Origin: a virus
Strand: one strand, 5' to 3'
DNA length: 64,000 nucleotides
IMG/VR virus record: IMGVR_UViG_3300008117_008509
Span: 57,805 to 121,804 of that record
Shown: in pieces, positions 40,556 to 48,282 of the stretch
Layout: each line of letters starts with the position of its first letter
How positions within the stretch are numbered: position 1 is the first letter of the stretch
Program-made: the position numbers and the translations under genes
Notes under the pieces: model-generated
Seen by the model: the letters and a program-made list of their open reading frames with translations, nothing else
Databases searched by the model: none
Told to the model about the DNA's origin: nothing

Positions 40556-40792
40556 ATGACACTAAAAGAATTATACGAAGCCAATGTTGATGTGAGAGAG
40601 TCTCAAATACCAATAGAGTGGAGAGAAAGTTTTAACCAATTTATGTTTGGAAGCACTTGTCAGGCAGAAACAAACGAAGACGGGTCGGTAAAAGAATTCA
40701 TTTATTATGCTTGTGATTTTAGAGCTTGGTATTTCCAAAATGAACAAGCAATTGAGAGAGATTTAAAGATAAATAAAATAACTGATAAATAA
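40556..40792 (+). CDS. Small hypothetical protein, 78 aa
   Basis: The ATG at 40556 (MTLKELYEANVDVRESQIPI) is preferred to TTG 40547. A compact acidic protein (WRESFNQFMFGSTCQAETNE, YACDFRAWYFQNEQAIERDL), no recognised family. TTAATATAAAAT upstream (from about 40527) may be its promoter. Ends at a terminator shared with the convergent HAD gene. Confidence 0.7.
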   Translation: MTLKELYEANVDVRESQIPIEWRESFNQFMFGSTCQAETNEDGSVKEFIYYACDFRAWYFQNEQAIERDLKINKITDK

Positions 40793-40828
40793 AAAAGTCC
40801 TCTTATTTAGAGGACTTTCTTTTTTTAT
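40790..40828 (+). terminator. Bidirectional terminator, holds a stop codon in its loop
   Basis: Stem AAAGTCCTCT/AGAGGACTTT (40794-40803 with 40809-40818), loop TATTT, A-run and T-run. The stop of the minus-strand gene (40803-40805) lies at the loop. Confidence 0.9.
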
Positions 40829-41873
40829 TTTTTAATATTTCTTTTGATGTTTTTGACAAATATTTGACTTGATTTTGAAATTGGTTAAAAAAGTCGTCTT
40901 GTCTATTTAAAGGACCACTTGGATTTAATCTACTTGTCATATTTCCAAATTGAGTAGCTGTTAAAACCGAATTTTCAAGTCCAGGAGTTTGATTTGAGGT
41001 TTCGGTAACACCACCCATCATTGTTACTTTCTTTGTAATATTTTCTGGATCTTTTGTACCTTTAACTACAAACTTAATTATGTTAGGAAACTCCTCATGA
41101 TTTAACTTATCAGCTAAATCTTCGATGTGAGATACGTTTCCTAAATCATCGTCAGAAAACCCAATCATCGCTTTCATACCTAATTGACCCGCAAATCTAT
41201 CTATCTTTGACTTAAATTGTAACAAAGTTTCTTCTTTAGCTTTTTCGGGATTATCTGGAGTTCCGCCTCTCGACGGGGCAGAAACACCCACAAAATCACA
41301 ATTATCTAAGTATAACTTAAATAATTCATTTTGTGAAGGAACTCCTCTTAGTATTCTATCTGACCCTGTAGATATATCATAAAAATAGGAGAACTTTAAT
41401 AGATTATTGTACATATTATATAGTTGTTCTTCGGTCAATACATTATCAATAATCCACTCAACACCTCTTCTCATTGTTTCGGATTCATGACCACGAGCCG
41501 TTATAATAGCAAAAAGTGATCCATTGGAAAGACACTCTAAAAAATCTTCCCAAGCCGGAGCGAATCTTCCTGAAGAAACAGCAATTTTGACATCTTCTAA
41601 AAAAACTTCACCTCCCTTAGGACCAGTATCTCTAAAGTTAGCAAAAGCCTCATCACCGCTCTGATTTAAAAATCTCCAGTTTTGTTTATCATTTCTTACT
41701 TCTGCAAATTCTGCAGTTGATACATCAGTTGGAATCCATTGTTCTCCAACCTTTTGTTCCAATCGAATCATAGTTGGCATTCTTAGAATATTATCATCCC
41801 AGTCAAAAGCATAGTATAATAAAACACCGTCTTGTGAAGATTCTTTAATAAACTGATTAAACTTTTTAATCAT
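40803..41873 (-). CDS. HAD-superfamily-like protein with FxxF leader
   Basis: 356 aa. The leader MIKKFNQFIKESSQD (Phe5, Phe8, Glu11) is followed at once by a HAD motif I, YAFDWDDNILRMPT (Asp24, Asp26). AIITARGHESETMRRGVEWI supplies motif II and MIGFSDDDLGNVSHIEDLAD motif IV. HAD proteins are usually phosphatases acting on nucleotides, nucleic acid ends or proteins; the substrate is unknown. The C-terminal 60 residues are disordered and end in a basic tail. It lies three bases after the acidic protein gene. Confidence 0.8.
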   Translation of the reverse strand: MIKKFNQFIKESSQDGVLLYYAFDWDDNILRMPTMIRLEQKVGEQWIPTDVSTAEFAEVRNDKQNWRFLNQSGDEAFANFRDTGPKGGEVFLEDVKIAVSSGRFAPAWEDFLECLSNGSLFAIITARGHESETMRRGVEWIIDNVLTEEQLYNMYNNLLKFSYFYDISTGSDRILRGVPSQNELFKLYLDNCDFVGVSAPSRGGTPDNPEKAKEETLLQFKSKIDRFAGQLGMKAMIGFSDDDLGNVSHIEDLADKLNHEEFPNIIKFVVKGTKDPENITKKVTMMGGVTETSNQTPGLENSVLTATQFGNMTSRLNPSGPLNRQDDFFNQFQNQVKYLSKTSKEILKNKKRKSSK

Positions 41874-41876
41874 TGA

Positions 41877-42290
41877 TTATTTTCTTTTTTTGTTGATAAA
41901 AGATTGAAAAGATTCTAATGCTGGCTTTTCACTCTCTTCTTCATCGTCATCCTCATCTTCTTCTTGACCACCTTCAAATTCACCTTCTTCATCATCTGAA
42001 TCTTCATCATCTGAATCTTCATCTTCTTGTTGTCCGAATTCCTCTTCATCAGAATCAAATTCATCAGAATCAAAGTCTCCTTCTTCTTCATAATCACCAA
42101 AAGGTTTCACTTCTTCTTCACCTTGACCCATTTCCGAATCAGAATCAAAATCACCTTGACCTTCAGACTCCTCAACTTCGATTGTAAATTCCTCAACAAC
42201 CTCATCTTCTTTAACAGCATTTACAGATATTACACCATCAGCTTCTTCAATTGATATAGTATATCCACTTATTTCAACACTAGTTTTCAT
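41877..42290 (-). CDS. Very acidic protein, candidate head core or scaffold
   Basis: 137 aa. A short beta N-terminus (ETKISGYTISIEE-like, about 1-45) is followed by roughly 70 residues of Asp/Glu/Ser/Gly, then ALESFQSFINKKRK at the C-terminus, which repeats the aromatic-x-x-aromatic motif otherwise found at N-termini. The composition resembles T4 gp67, the prohead core protein with an acidic tail, but there is no clear alignment. Position next to ClpP, HAD-like and Lys-rich genes would suit a head-assembly group. Promoter box 19 nt upstream. Confidence 0.72.
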   Translation of the reverse strand: MKTSVEISGYTISIEEADGVISVNAVKEDEVVEEFTIEVEESEGQGDFDSDSEMGQGEEEVKPFGDYEEEGDFDSDEFDSDEEEFGQQEDEDSDDEDSDDEEGEFEGGQEEDEDDDEEESEKPALESFQSFINKKRK

Positions 42291-42309
42291 ATTTTATAAT
42301 TTTTTCTTG

Positions 42310-42319
42310 TATATATTAA
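42310..42319. promoter_or_regulatory. Late-promoter-like box between divergent genes
   Basis: TTAATATATA on the minus strand, 19 nt before ATG 42290; the reverse strand of the box could also serve the clpP-like gene, 68 nt away. Confidence 0.6.
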
Positions 42320-42387
42320 AAATTAAAACCGCTTTTGTATCTAAAACTTTTACCTTAAAAATTAGTAAAAAAACAAAAAGTTTATTT

Positions 42388-43050
42388 ATGCAAAAAGATT
42401 TAAACAAATTTCTACTTAGTCAATCAATATCAAGTTCTTTTCAACAAGACTATTTCAGAAAAATTCAAAAGAAAAATACTACATCTCATTTACTAGAATC
42501 AAATGGCCTTCCGGTTGATATTTTTTCTAAATTATTGGATGAAAGAATAATTTTCCTGTCTGATGAAATTGATTCAGAAGTTTGTAATATAATAAAAGCA
42601 CAACTACTTTACTTAGATAGTGAAAATGATGAAGATATCTCAATTTATATTGACTCACCAGGTGGATCAGTTTATTCAGGAATGGGTCTTTTAGATGTTA
42701 TGGATTTTATTAACTGCGATATATCAACGGTTAATACAGGATTAGCAGCATCAATGGCAGCGGTGATTCTTTGCTCTGGTGATAAAGGTAAAAGAAAAGC
42801 TTTAAAAAGAAGTAGAACAATGATTCATCAACCTTTGACTTACGGTGGTTGGATGCAACAAGCTTCGGATGTTGAAATCGAAGCAAAAGAAATGAATGCA
42901 CTTAAAAAAGAACTTTATGAGATAATATCAGATAAAACAGGACAGAATTATGATAGGGTTTATAAAGACGGAGACCGTGATTATTGGATGTCTGCTTCAG
43001 ATGCTAAAAAATACGGAATGATTGACGAAATCATAACTAAGCGAAAATAA
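42388..43050 (+). CDS. clpP: ClpP-family serine protease
   Basis: 220 aa from ATG 42388. Peptidase S14 with an intact triad: Ser122 (LAASMAA), His147 (MIHQP), Asp196 (GDRDYWM). The spacings of 25 and 49 residues equal those of E. coli ClpP. Upstream are IYIDSPGGSVYSGMGLLDVM and RIIFLSDEIDSEV, typical of the family. In the host ClpP pairs with ClpX/ClpA; in some phages S14 enzymes act as head maturation proteases. Here it lies by an acidic core-like protein. The longer frame from 42307 is rejected because it runs through the promoter box. Confidence 0.92.
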   Translation: MQKDLNKFLLSQSISSSFQQDYFRKIQKKNTTSHLLESNGLPVDIFSKLLDERIIFLSDEIDSEVCNIIKAQLLYLDSENDEDISIYIDSPGGSVYSGMGLLDVMDFINCDISTVNTGLAASMAAVILCSGDKGKRKALKRSRTMIHQPLTYGGWMQQASDVEIEAKEMNALKKELYEIISDKTGQNYDRVYKDGDRDYWMSASDAKKYGMIDEIITKRK

Positions 43051-43082
43051 AAAAAACCCACTCGATTGAGTGGGTTAATTTT
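43048..43082 (-). terminator. Terminator, strongest on minus strand
   Basis: Stem AACCCACTC/GAGTGGGTT (43055-43063 with 43068-43076), loop GATT. An eight-A run at one side gives a U-run to transcripts on the minus strand; the plus side has only AATTTTT. Confidence 0.88.
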
Positions 43083-43093
43083 TGGTAATAAAA

Positions 43094-43390
43094 TTACTGT
43101 TTAGATTTTGGCTTACGAGGCTTAGAAGCTTTCTTCTCTTCAGATTTAGGAGCTTCTTTTTTCACCTTAGCTTTAATTTCTTTAGCTGTAACCTTTTCTA
43201 CCGGTTTAGCATCAGATTTAGCTGGTTTAGCTTTAGGAGCTTTAGGTTTTTTAGGAGTTTCAACTTTAGGAGTTTCAACTTTTACCTCAGCAACTTTCGC
43301 TACTTTTGGTTCAGTTTCACCAACAAATACTGGAGTAACTACCTCTTCTTTTTTACCAAAACCAAATAATTTCTTAATTGATTCCCACAT
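43094..43390 (-). CDS. Lys/Pro/Ala-rich histone-H1-like protein
   Basis: 98 aa. An amphipathic start MWESIKKLFGFGKKEE, a short hydrophobic stretch (VVTPVFVGE) and then a disordered Lys/Pro/Ala/Glu-rich tail (VETPKVETPKKPKAPKAKPA; RKPKSKQ). It resembles histone H1-like C-termini and could bind DNA in the head or during replication. It could also anchor to a membrane by its N-terminal amphipathic helix. Box 21 nt upstream. Confidence 0.72.
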   Translation of the reverse strand: MWESIKKLFGFGKKEEVVTPVFVGETEPKVAKVAEVKVETPKVETPKKPKAPKAKPAKSDAKPVEKVTAKEIKAKVKKEAPKSEEKKASKPRKPKSKQ

Positions 43391-43411
43391 AACTTAAGTT
43401 TATTTTTTTAT

Positions 43412-43421
43412 TATATATCAA
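43412..43421 (-). promoter_or_regulatory. Late-promoter-like box
   Basis: TTGATATATA on the minus strand, 21 nt before ATG 43390. Confidence 0.55.
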
Positions 43422-43483
43422 ATTTTGTTTTTTCCCTTATAAAAAACCTCAAAATTTTATGGAATTTAAACACAGTCTATGAT

Positions 43484-43493
43484 TTTATATATA
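43484..43493 (+). promoter_or_regulatory. Late-promoter-like box before uvsW
   Basis: TTTATATATA, 8 nt from ATG 43502. An out-of-frame ATG AGA TGA (43497-43505) lies between and could act as a two-codon upstream frame. Confidence 0.5.
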
Positions 43494-43501
43494 AATATGA
43501 G

Positions 43502-45118
43502 ATGAAATTTAGATATGACACATCGACAGAAGAAATTGTTGTCACGTCAGCTACAAGAATTGAATACCATCAATTAAATCTTTGGCTAACCAGACATGTG
43601 AAAGGTTATAGATATATGCCTGCATTCAAAATGGGTGTTTGGAATGGACAACAAACATATTTTAGAAACGGAAGAGTAAGTTTAGGACTCTGGAAAGAAG
43701 CTATGAAGGGATGCAAAGAAATAGATATGCCTTTCATATTAGAAAACAAAGATGAATTCCCTCTTAATAGAGAAGTGACATTAGAGAGTGTTCAAGAGTT
43801 TTGTAAAGAGTTTTTTAAATTTCATAAAGTTAGAACAAAGTCAGGAGAATGGATTAACTTCACTCCTTACGATCATCAAATTGAGTCAGCTTACAAGATA
43901 CTTAAAAATAGATATTGTATGGCCGAAGTTGCCACATCCGGTGGTAAATCATTAATAATATCTATTGTAATGTTTTATACTTTAAAACATATTGATCCAA
44001 CTGCCAAATTTCTAATCATAGTTCCTTCAATAACACTTGTGACACAGTTTTATGATAACATTATGGAATATAATTGGGGAATAAACAATTTAGCGGAGAT
44101 GAGAGAAAAAAAAATAGAATCTATTTTAAATACAGACGCTAAATATTCACCATGTGATCTAAGAGTTGAAGAAGTTATGTCAGAAAGACCGAGAAAACAT
44201 TCCGGAACACAAGACGCAAACATTTATATAGGAACTTATCAATCACTTGAAAAATGGCCCAAAGAATTTTTTCAACAATTTCACACAGTTATAACAGATG
44301 AAGCACACGGTGCAAAAGCAAAAACAATCACAACTATATTACAAAAAACGTTTAAATATGCATATTCAAGATTTGGAGTTTCTGGAACTTTTCCAGAAGA
44401 TGACACTTGTGAAATTTTAACAATTCAAGCAGTATTGGGTCCAAAAATAACAGAGGTGTCTGCAAATGAGTTAAAGGAAAAAGGTATCATTACACCAATG
44501 GAAATTAGAGCAGTGATAATGAATCACAATGATAAAGAGTTTGATGATAGAATTCAACTTATCAAAAAAGGTGGAAACGGAAAAGACGCATTTGAATTAG
44601 AAAAAGCCTACATACATGTTTCTGAAAAAAGACTAGATTTTATTAAAAAAATAGTAGAAAAGTGTGACTCAAACACACTCTTATTATTTCACACAATTGA
44701 TTACGGTCAGCAAATTCTTAAAAAGTTAGAAAAGGATCTTCCAGGCAGAGATTACTATTATATTGATGGTGAGATATCTGGTAAGAAAAGAGAAGAGATA
44801 AAGAAACAAATGGAATTCACAGACGGTAACATTAAAGTTTTAGTTGCTTCTTATGGGACACTATCAACTGGGGTTTCTATCAACGCAATATTTAATGTCA
44901 TATTTGCTGACTCATTTAAATCTGAGCAAATTATTATTCAATCTATAGGTAGAGCTCTTAGATTACACTCAGAAAAAAAGAAAGCAAATATTTTTGATTT
45001 AGTTGATGTATTTGACTCTAATAATATGTCAAATATACTATTTAGACACTTTAAAGAAAGAGAAAAGTTTTATCAAAAAAGACAATATCCATATAAAGTT
45101 ATCAAAGTAAATCTTTGA
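43502..45118 (+). CDS. uvsW: UvsW-like superfamily 2 DNA helicase
   Basis: 538 aa (T4 UvsW about 500). The N-terminal domain (1-110) matches the UvsW double-stranded DNA-binding part (YMPAFKMGVWNGQQTYFRNG). Helicase motifs: I at 144-151 (TSGGKS), II DEAH near 267 (VITDEAHGAKAKT), III FGVSGTFP, V LVASYGTLSTGVSI, VI QSIGRALRLHSEKKKANIFD. UvsW unwinds R-loops and regresses forks and branch points, and in T4 switches replication from origin- to recombination-dependent mode. It is followed by the baseplate genes. Confidence 0.94.
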   Translation: MKFRYDTSTEEIVVTSATRIEYHQLNLWLTRHVKGYRYMPAFKMGVWNGQQTYFRNGRVSLGLWKEAMKGCKEIDMPFILENKDEFPLNREVTLESVQEFCKEFFKFHKVRTKSGEWINFTPYDHQIESAYKILKNRYCMAEVATSGGKSLIISIVMFYTLKHIDPTAKFLIIVPSITLVTQFYDNIMEYNWGINNLAEMREKKIESILNTDAKYSPCDLRVEEVMSERPRKHSGTQDANIYIGTYQSLEKWPKEFFQQFHTVITDEAHGAKAKTITTILQKTFKYAYSRFGVSGTFPEDDTCEILTIQAVLGPKITEVSANELKEKGIITPMEIRAVIMNHNDKEFDDRIQLIKKGGNGKDAFELEKAYIHVSEKRLDFIKKIVEKCDSNTLLLFHTIDYGQQILKKLEKDLPGRDYYYIDGEISGKKREEIKKQMEFTDGNIKVLVASYGTLSTGVSINAIFNVIFADSFKSEQIIIQSIGRALRLHSEKKKANIFDLVDVFDSNNMSNILFRHFKEREKFYQKRQYPYKVIKVNL

Positions 45119-45133
45119 TGAAAGTCATGTCCA

Positions 45134-45143
45134 TTAATATATA
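45134..45143 (+). promoter_or_regulatory. Late-promoter-like box, start-proximal
   Basis: TTAATATATA, 5 nt before ATG 45149. Confidence 0.65.
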
Positions 45144-45148
45144 AATTA

Positions 45149-48100
45149 ATGGCTAAAGAAGTAGTTTCAGGAACACATAAAACAGGTAAAGGCAACTGGG
45201 ATGGAATGCATAAGTTTGGTTCGGGAGATGGTACTTGGGCTAATCTTCATGGATGGATCCAATTTGGAAGTATTGGTAAAGGTAAAATTCCAACAGCTTT
45301 ACAATCATTTTATAAAAAATACAACCTAAATCCTTGTATAACATCGGTAAAATTCACGGTTGATCCTGTAAATTATAAAGTTGATTGGGAATTCACGATT
45401 GAAGAATCTCCAGATGGAAATGCTTATGTTGGGTTTTCATCTTGGGGTGGTGCATCTGGAGGATATCCAAAAAAATCTCCACCGGCTTCACATGCTTATC
45501 CGAATTATAAAAAGGAATACAACGCTGCGGTAGGTATTAAAGGTGCTAAAGTAGCAGATGTTATAGATCTTTATTTTCCAGGTGGTTTTAGACAAATATT
45601 TTTTCAACATACATGGCCTCAAAAATATCCAAATTTACCAAAATCAGCGGGTCTAAAAGAAGGCACTGTTGGTGTGAAAATTGGCCCATCTGGTTCTCCT
45701 AAAAATTTACCAGAGTACAGTGGTGTTTTAGTTCAAACTACATCTGTTGATTCATCAGCTGATCAAGGAACATCCGGTGATCAACCACCAACTACGGATC
45801 AAAATGTCGAAAAAACCGAAAATGCAGCAAATAACAATAATAAAGCGGCCGCTGATCCGGGTCCTACAAAAATATCAAAAATAAAATTAGTTAAGAAAAG
45901 CGGCCCAGGTGAATTAATGGGTGAGGTAGAAAAAGAAACAATTTTTGGAGAAGCGGTATTCGAAGGTCTTCAATTTGACGAACCAGGAGAATACGTCATC
46001 TCAGTTACAACAGAAGCTGAAGATATCGAACCAACTGAATTTACTATAAAAGTTGAAGGTGATCCTTCTCCTAAACAACAGGAGCCAAAAGGAGAAGAAG
46101 AAAAAAAGACAGATGGTAATAGACCAATAATTGCACAAATCGACAAAACTACATATAAACTTCGACCAATAAAGTTAGATGCTGGAAGTAAAGATTTACA
46201 GACACAGGATTATCTACAAAGTTTAGGAAACACCCCTCTTTTCTGGTATAATACCTATCAAATTGAATCAAGAGATATACTTCAAATGTCTCTTTTCCAC
46301 GATGGTATAGTTCCTTGTTGTAATGTTGTTTTTTCAGACTCAAACGGTCTTATGAAAAGAGACGGAATGCCATTAGATGATACTACATTTGAAATATTTC
46401 TAAATTCGGGTAGTCCAAATTTGAAGTCTATACACATGAAGTTCAAATTAACTAATTTTCAACAAAATAAAAGCGGAAATTACACAGTAACAGGAAGCAT
46501 TGATCTTAAAGATTTCTATAAAATAAACTATAAAGCATATAAAGGAACTTCCTTTAAAGTAATGAGAGACATAGCTAAAGAGCTTGAGCTCGGATATAAT
46601 TCTAATATCAACGACACACAAGATGAAATGAAATGGGTTAATACTGGAAAAACATGGAGAGAATTTATAGGTCAAATTGTTGAACATTCCTATATTTCGG
46701 ATAACTCATTTGTTATGGGATATATCGATTTTTATTATTGTTTCAATTATGTTGATATAGAAAAAGAATGGTCAAGAAATAACAATACAGATGTTGGATT
46801 AGACTCAAAAGGTCTTTCTCAAGTAGATAGAAAATCCGAAGAGTCGGATAAGATAGTGCCTATGATACTTATCAAAGATGACTCTCAAAGAAGTTCAAGT
46901 TTCTTTTTCCACAAAGAGATAGTTAAAAATAACTCAACTCAAAAATCTGTAACAAAAGGACAATTTACTATAACAAAATTTTACGATTCGGCTTCTAAAT
47001 CATTTTTAATATTTGATGTAAATTCATTAACATCTACTGGTAATGATAAACTTATATTAAAAGGAAAACCAGCAGATGGAAAAGATTTAGTAGAAAATTT
47101 TAGAACTAAGTTTGGAGGAAGAATTGATATGTCAAACTCACACAAAAATTACCTTTACTCACCAACTCAAAACAAAGTAAATTTTGACAATTTAACAAGA
47201 ATATCATGCGAAATGGAGTTACCAAACGGTAATTTTAATTTATATAAATTTCAAAAAATTAAGATTTATTTTGTTAATTCAGCTCCGACCGTTACCGAAC
47301 CAGATAAATCACAAGTTAGACTTAACGGAGACTGGATGGTTGTAGATATAAGTTATAATTGGTCAAGAGGTAAGCTTACACAAAATATTGTGGTAGCTAG
47401 AAAAGAACTTTCAAAGCTTCCAGAAGAGGTAGAAGAACAGAAAGACGAAACAAAGCCAGAAACAAAAGAAGGAAATAGCAACGAAGAAAAACCACTTGAT
47501 CCACCAAACAGTGCTTATGCTATTAACGAAGTTTATTATGTTGAAGGAGAAGATGGTAAAAAGTTTCAAATTGTAATTACTAGATTAGAAGAAAATGGAA
47601 ATGAAGTGACTGGTTCTGTGTTAGAACAAAGACCACAATCTCAACCATCGCCCGGATCCTCTGGTACATCAGGAACTAGTGGAACCTCTGCCACAAGTGG
47701 AACTTCAGGAACATCAGGTACGTCAGCTGATTCAGTGGTCACTAATAAATTATTATCAGCAACTTATGTTGATAACGCAGATGGTACGGTAACAGCAAAA
47801 GCAACTTTTGAAATAAGTGGTAAAGAAGTTGATGGAACAGGAACTGCAGGACCAGATCCAGCTGGAAAAGGAAAACAAAAAGAAAACGCTACAAAATTAG
47901 CTGAACAAGATGCGGTAAATAAGTCTAAACAACCGGCTCAAACCGTAACTAACTCACCAGAGAATAAAGTAAGTAATGGAGAAAGAGAATATATCTTAGG
48001 AATTCCTACTCCGGAAACAGAAGGTAATAAAAAGATTACTGGAAAAATTACATTTCAGGCCATAGGTCCTAAAAGAAATGCTGTTGGTGTTTTAAGTGGA

Positions 48101-48277
48101 TTTCCTGATGGTGGAACAATTGGTCCGATAAAAGGACCTCAAGTTCCAGCAGTTCTTGGAAAATCAGATGAAACTTATCAGGAATTAGCTGATGGAATGG
48201 TTGGTATATTGAAACAAGAAATTATTAATAAATATAATATTGATGCTAAATTAACTATAATTGAAAAAAAGAATTAA
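45149..48277 (+). CDS. Baseplate hub-like protein (gp27/VgrG-D type)
   Basis: 1042 aa. The middle (about 330-770) follows tail hub proteins of the gpD/gp27 group: FEIFLNSGSPNLKSIHMKFK, GTSFKVMRDIAKELELGYNS, DEMKWVNTGKTWREFIGQIV, MGYIDFYYCFNYVDIE, LNGDWMVVDISYNWSRGKLT. The N-terminal part (GTHKTGKGNWDGMHKFGSGD) and the end are unrecognised, probably added beta domains. A short collagen-like linker ([20 protein letters not shown], near residue 838) echoes the tail fibres. It heads a plus-strand run of four baseplate genes to 54584. Confidence 0.75.
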   Translation: MAKEVVSGTHKTGKGNWDGMHKFGSGDGTWANLHGWIQFGSIGKGKIPTALQSFYKKYNLNPCITSVKFTVDPVNYKVDWEFTIEESPDGNAYVGFSSWGGASGGYPKKSPPASHAYPNYKKEYNAAVGIKGAKVADVIDLYFPGGFRQIFFQHTWPQKYPNLPKSAGLKEGTVGVKIGPSGSPKNLPEYSGVLVQTTSVDSSADQGTSGDQPPTTDQNVEKTENAANNNNKAAADPGPTKISKIKLVKKSGPGELMGEVEKETIFGEAVFEGLQFDEPGEYVISVTTEAEDIEPTEFTIKVEGDPSPKQQEPKGEEEKKTDGNRPIIAQIDKTTYKLRPIKLDAGSKDLQTQDYLQSLGNTPLFWYNTYQIESRDILQMSLFHDGIVPCCNVVFSDSNGLMKRDGMPLDDTTFEIFLNSGSPNLKSIHMKFKLTNFQQNKSGNYTVTGSIDLKDFYKINYKAYKGTSFKVMRDIAKELELGYNSNINDTQDEMKWVNTGKTWREFIGQIVEHSYISDNSFVMGYIDFYYCFNYVDIEKEWSRNNNTDVGLDSKGLSQVDRKSEESDKIVPMILIKDDSQRSSSFFFHKEIVKNNSTQKSVTKGQFTITKFYDSASKSFLIFDVNSLTSTGNDKLILKGKPADGKDLVENFRTKFGGRIDMSNSHKNYLYSPTQNKVNFDNLTRISCEMELPNGNFNLYKFQKIKIYFVNSAPTVTEPDKSQVRLNGDWMVVDISYNWSRGKLTQNIVVARKELSKLPEEVEEQKDETKPETKEGNSNEEKPLDPPNSAYAINEVYYVEGEDGKKFQIVITRLEENGNEVTGSVLEQRPQSQPSPGSSGTSGTSGTSATSGTSGTSGTSADSVVTNKLLSATYVDNADGTVTAKATFEISGKEVDGTGTAGPDPAGKGKQKENATKLAEQDAVNKSKQPAQTVTNSPENKVSNGEREYILGIPTPETEGNKKITGKITFQAIGPKRNAVGVLSGFPDGGTIGPIKGPQVPAVLGKSDETYQELADGMVGILKQEIINKYNIDAKLTIIEKKN

Positions 48278-48282
48278 TATAA

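Noticed and set aside
40495-40584. N-terminal extension of the primase by 30 hydrophobic codons
   Set aside because: A promoter-like box lies directly before ATG 40494, and a membrane anchor is not expected on gp61.
41915-42254. Several frames on both strands across the acidic gene (41915-42100, 41918-42187, 42027-42254)
   Set aside because: Shadows of the Asp/Glu-rich repeat codons, with biased composition and no start signals.
42307-42387. Longer ClpP start
   Set aside because: The extra codons overlap the promoter box at 42310-42319 and no ATG is present.
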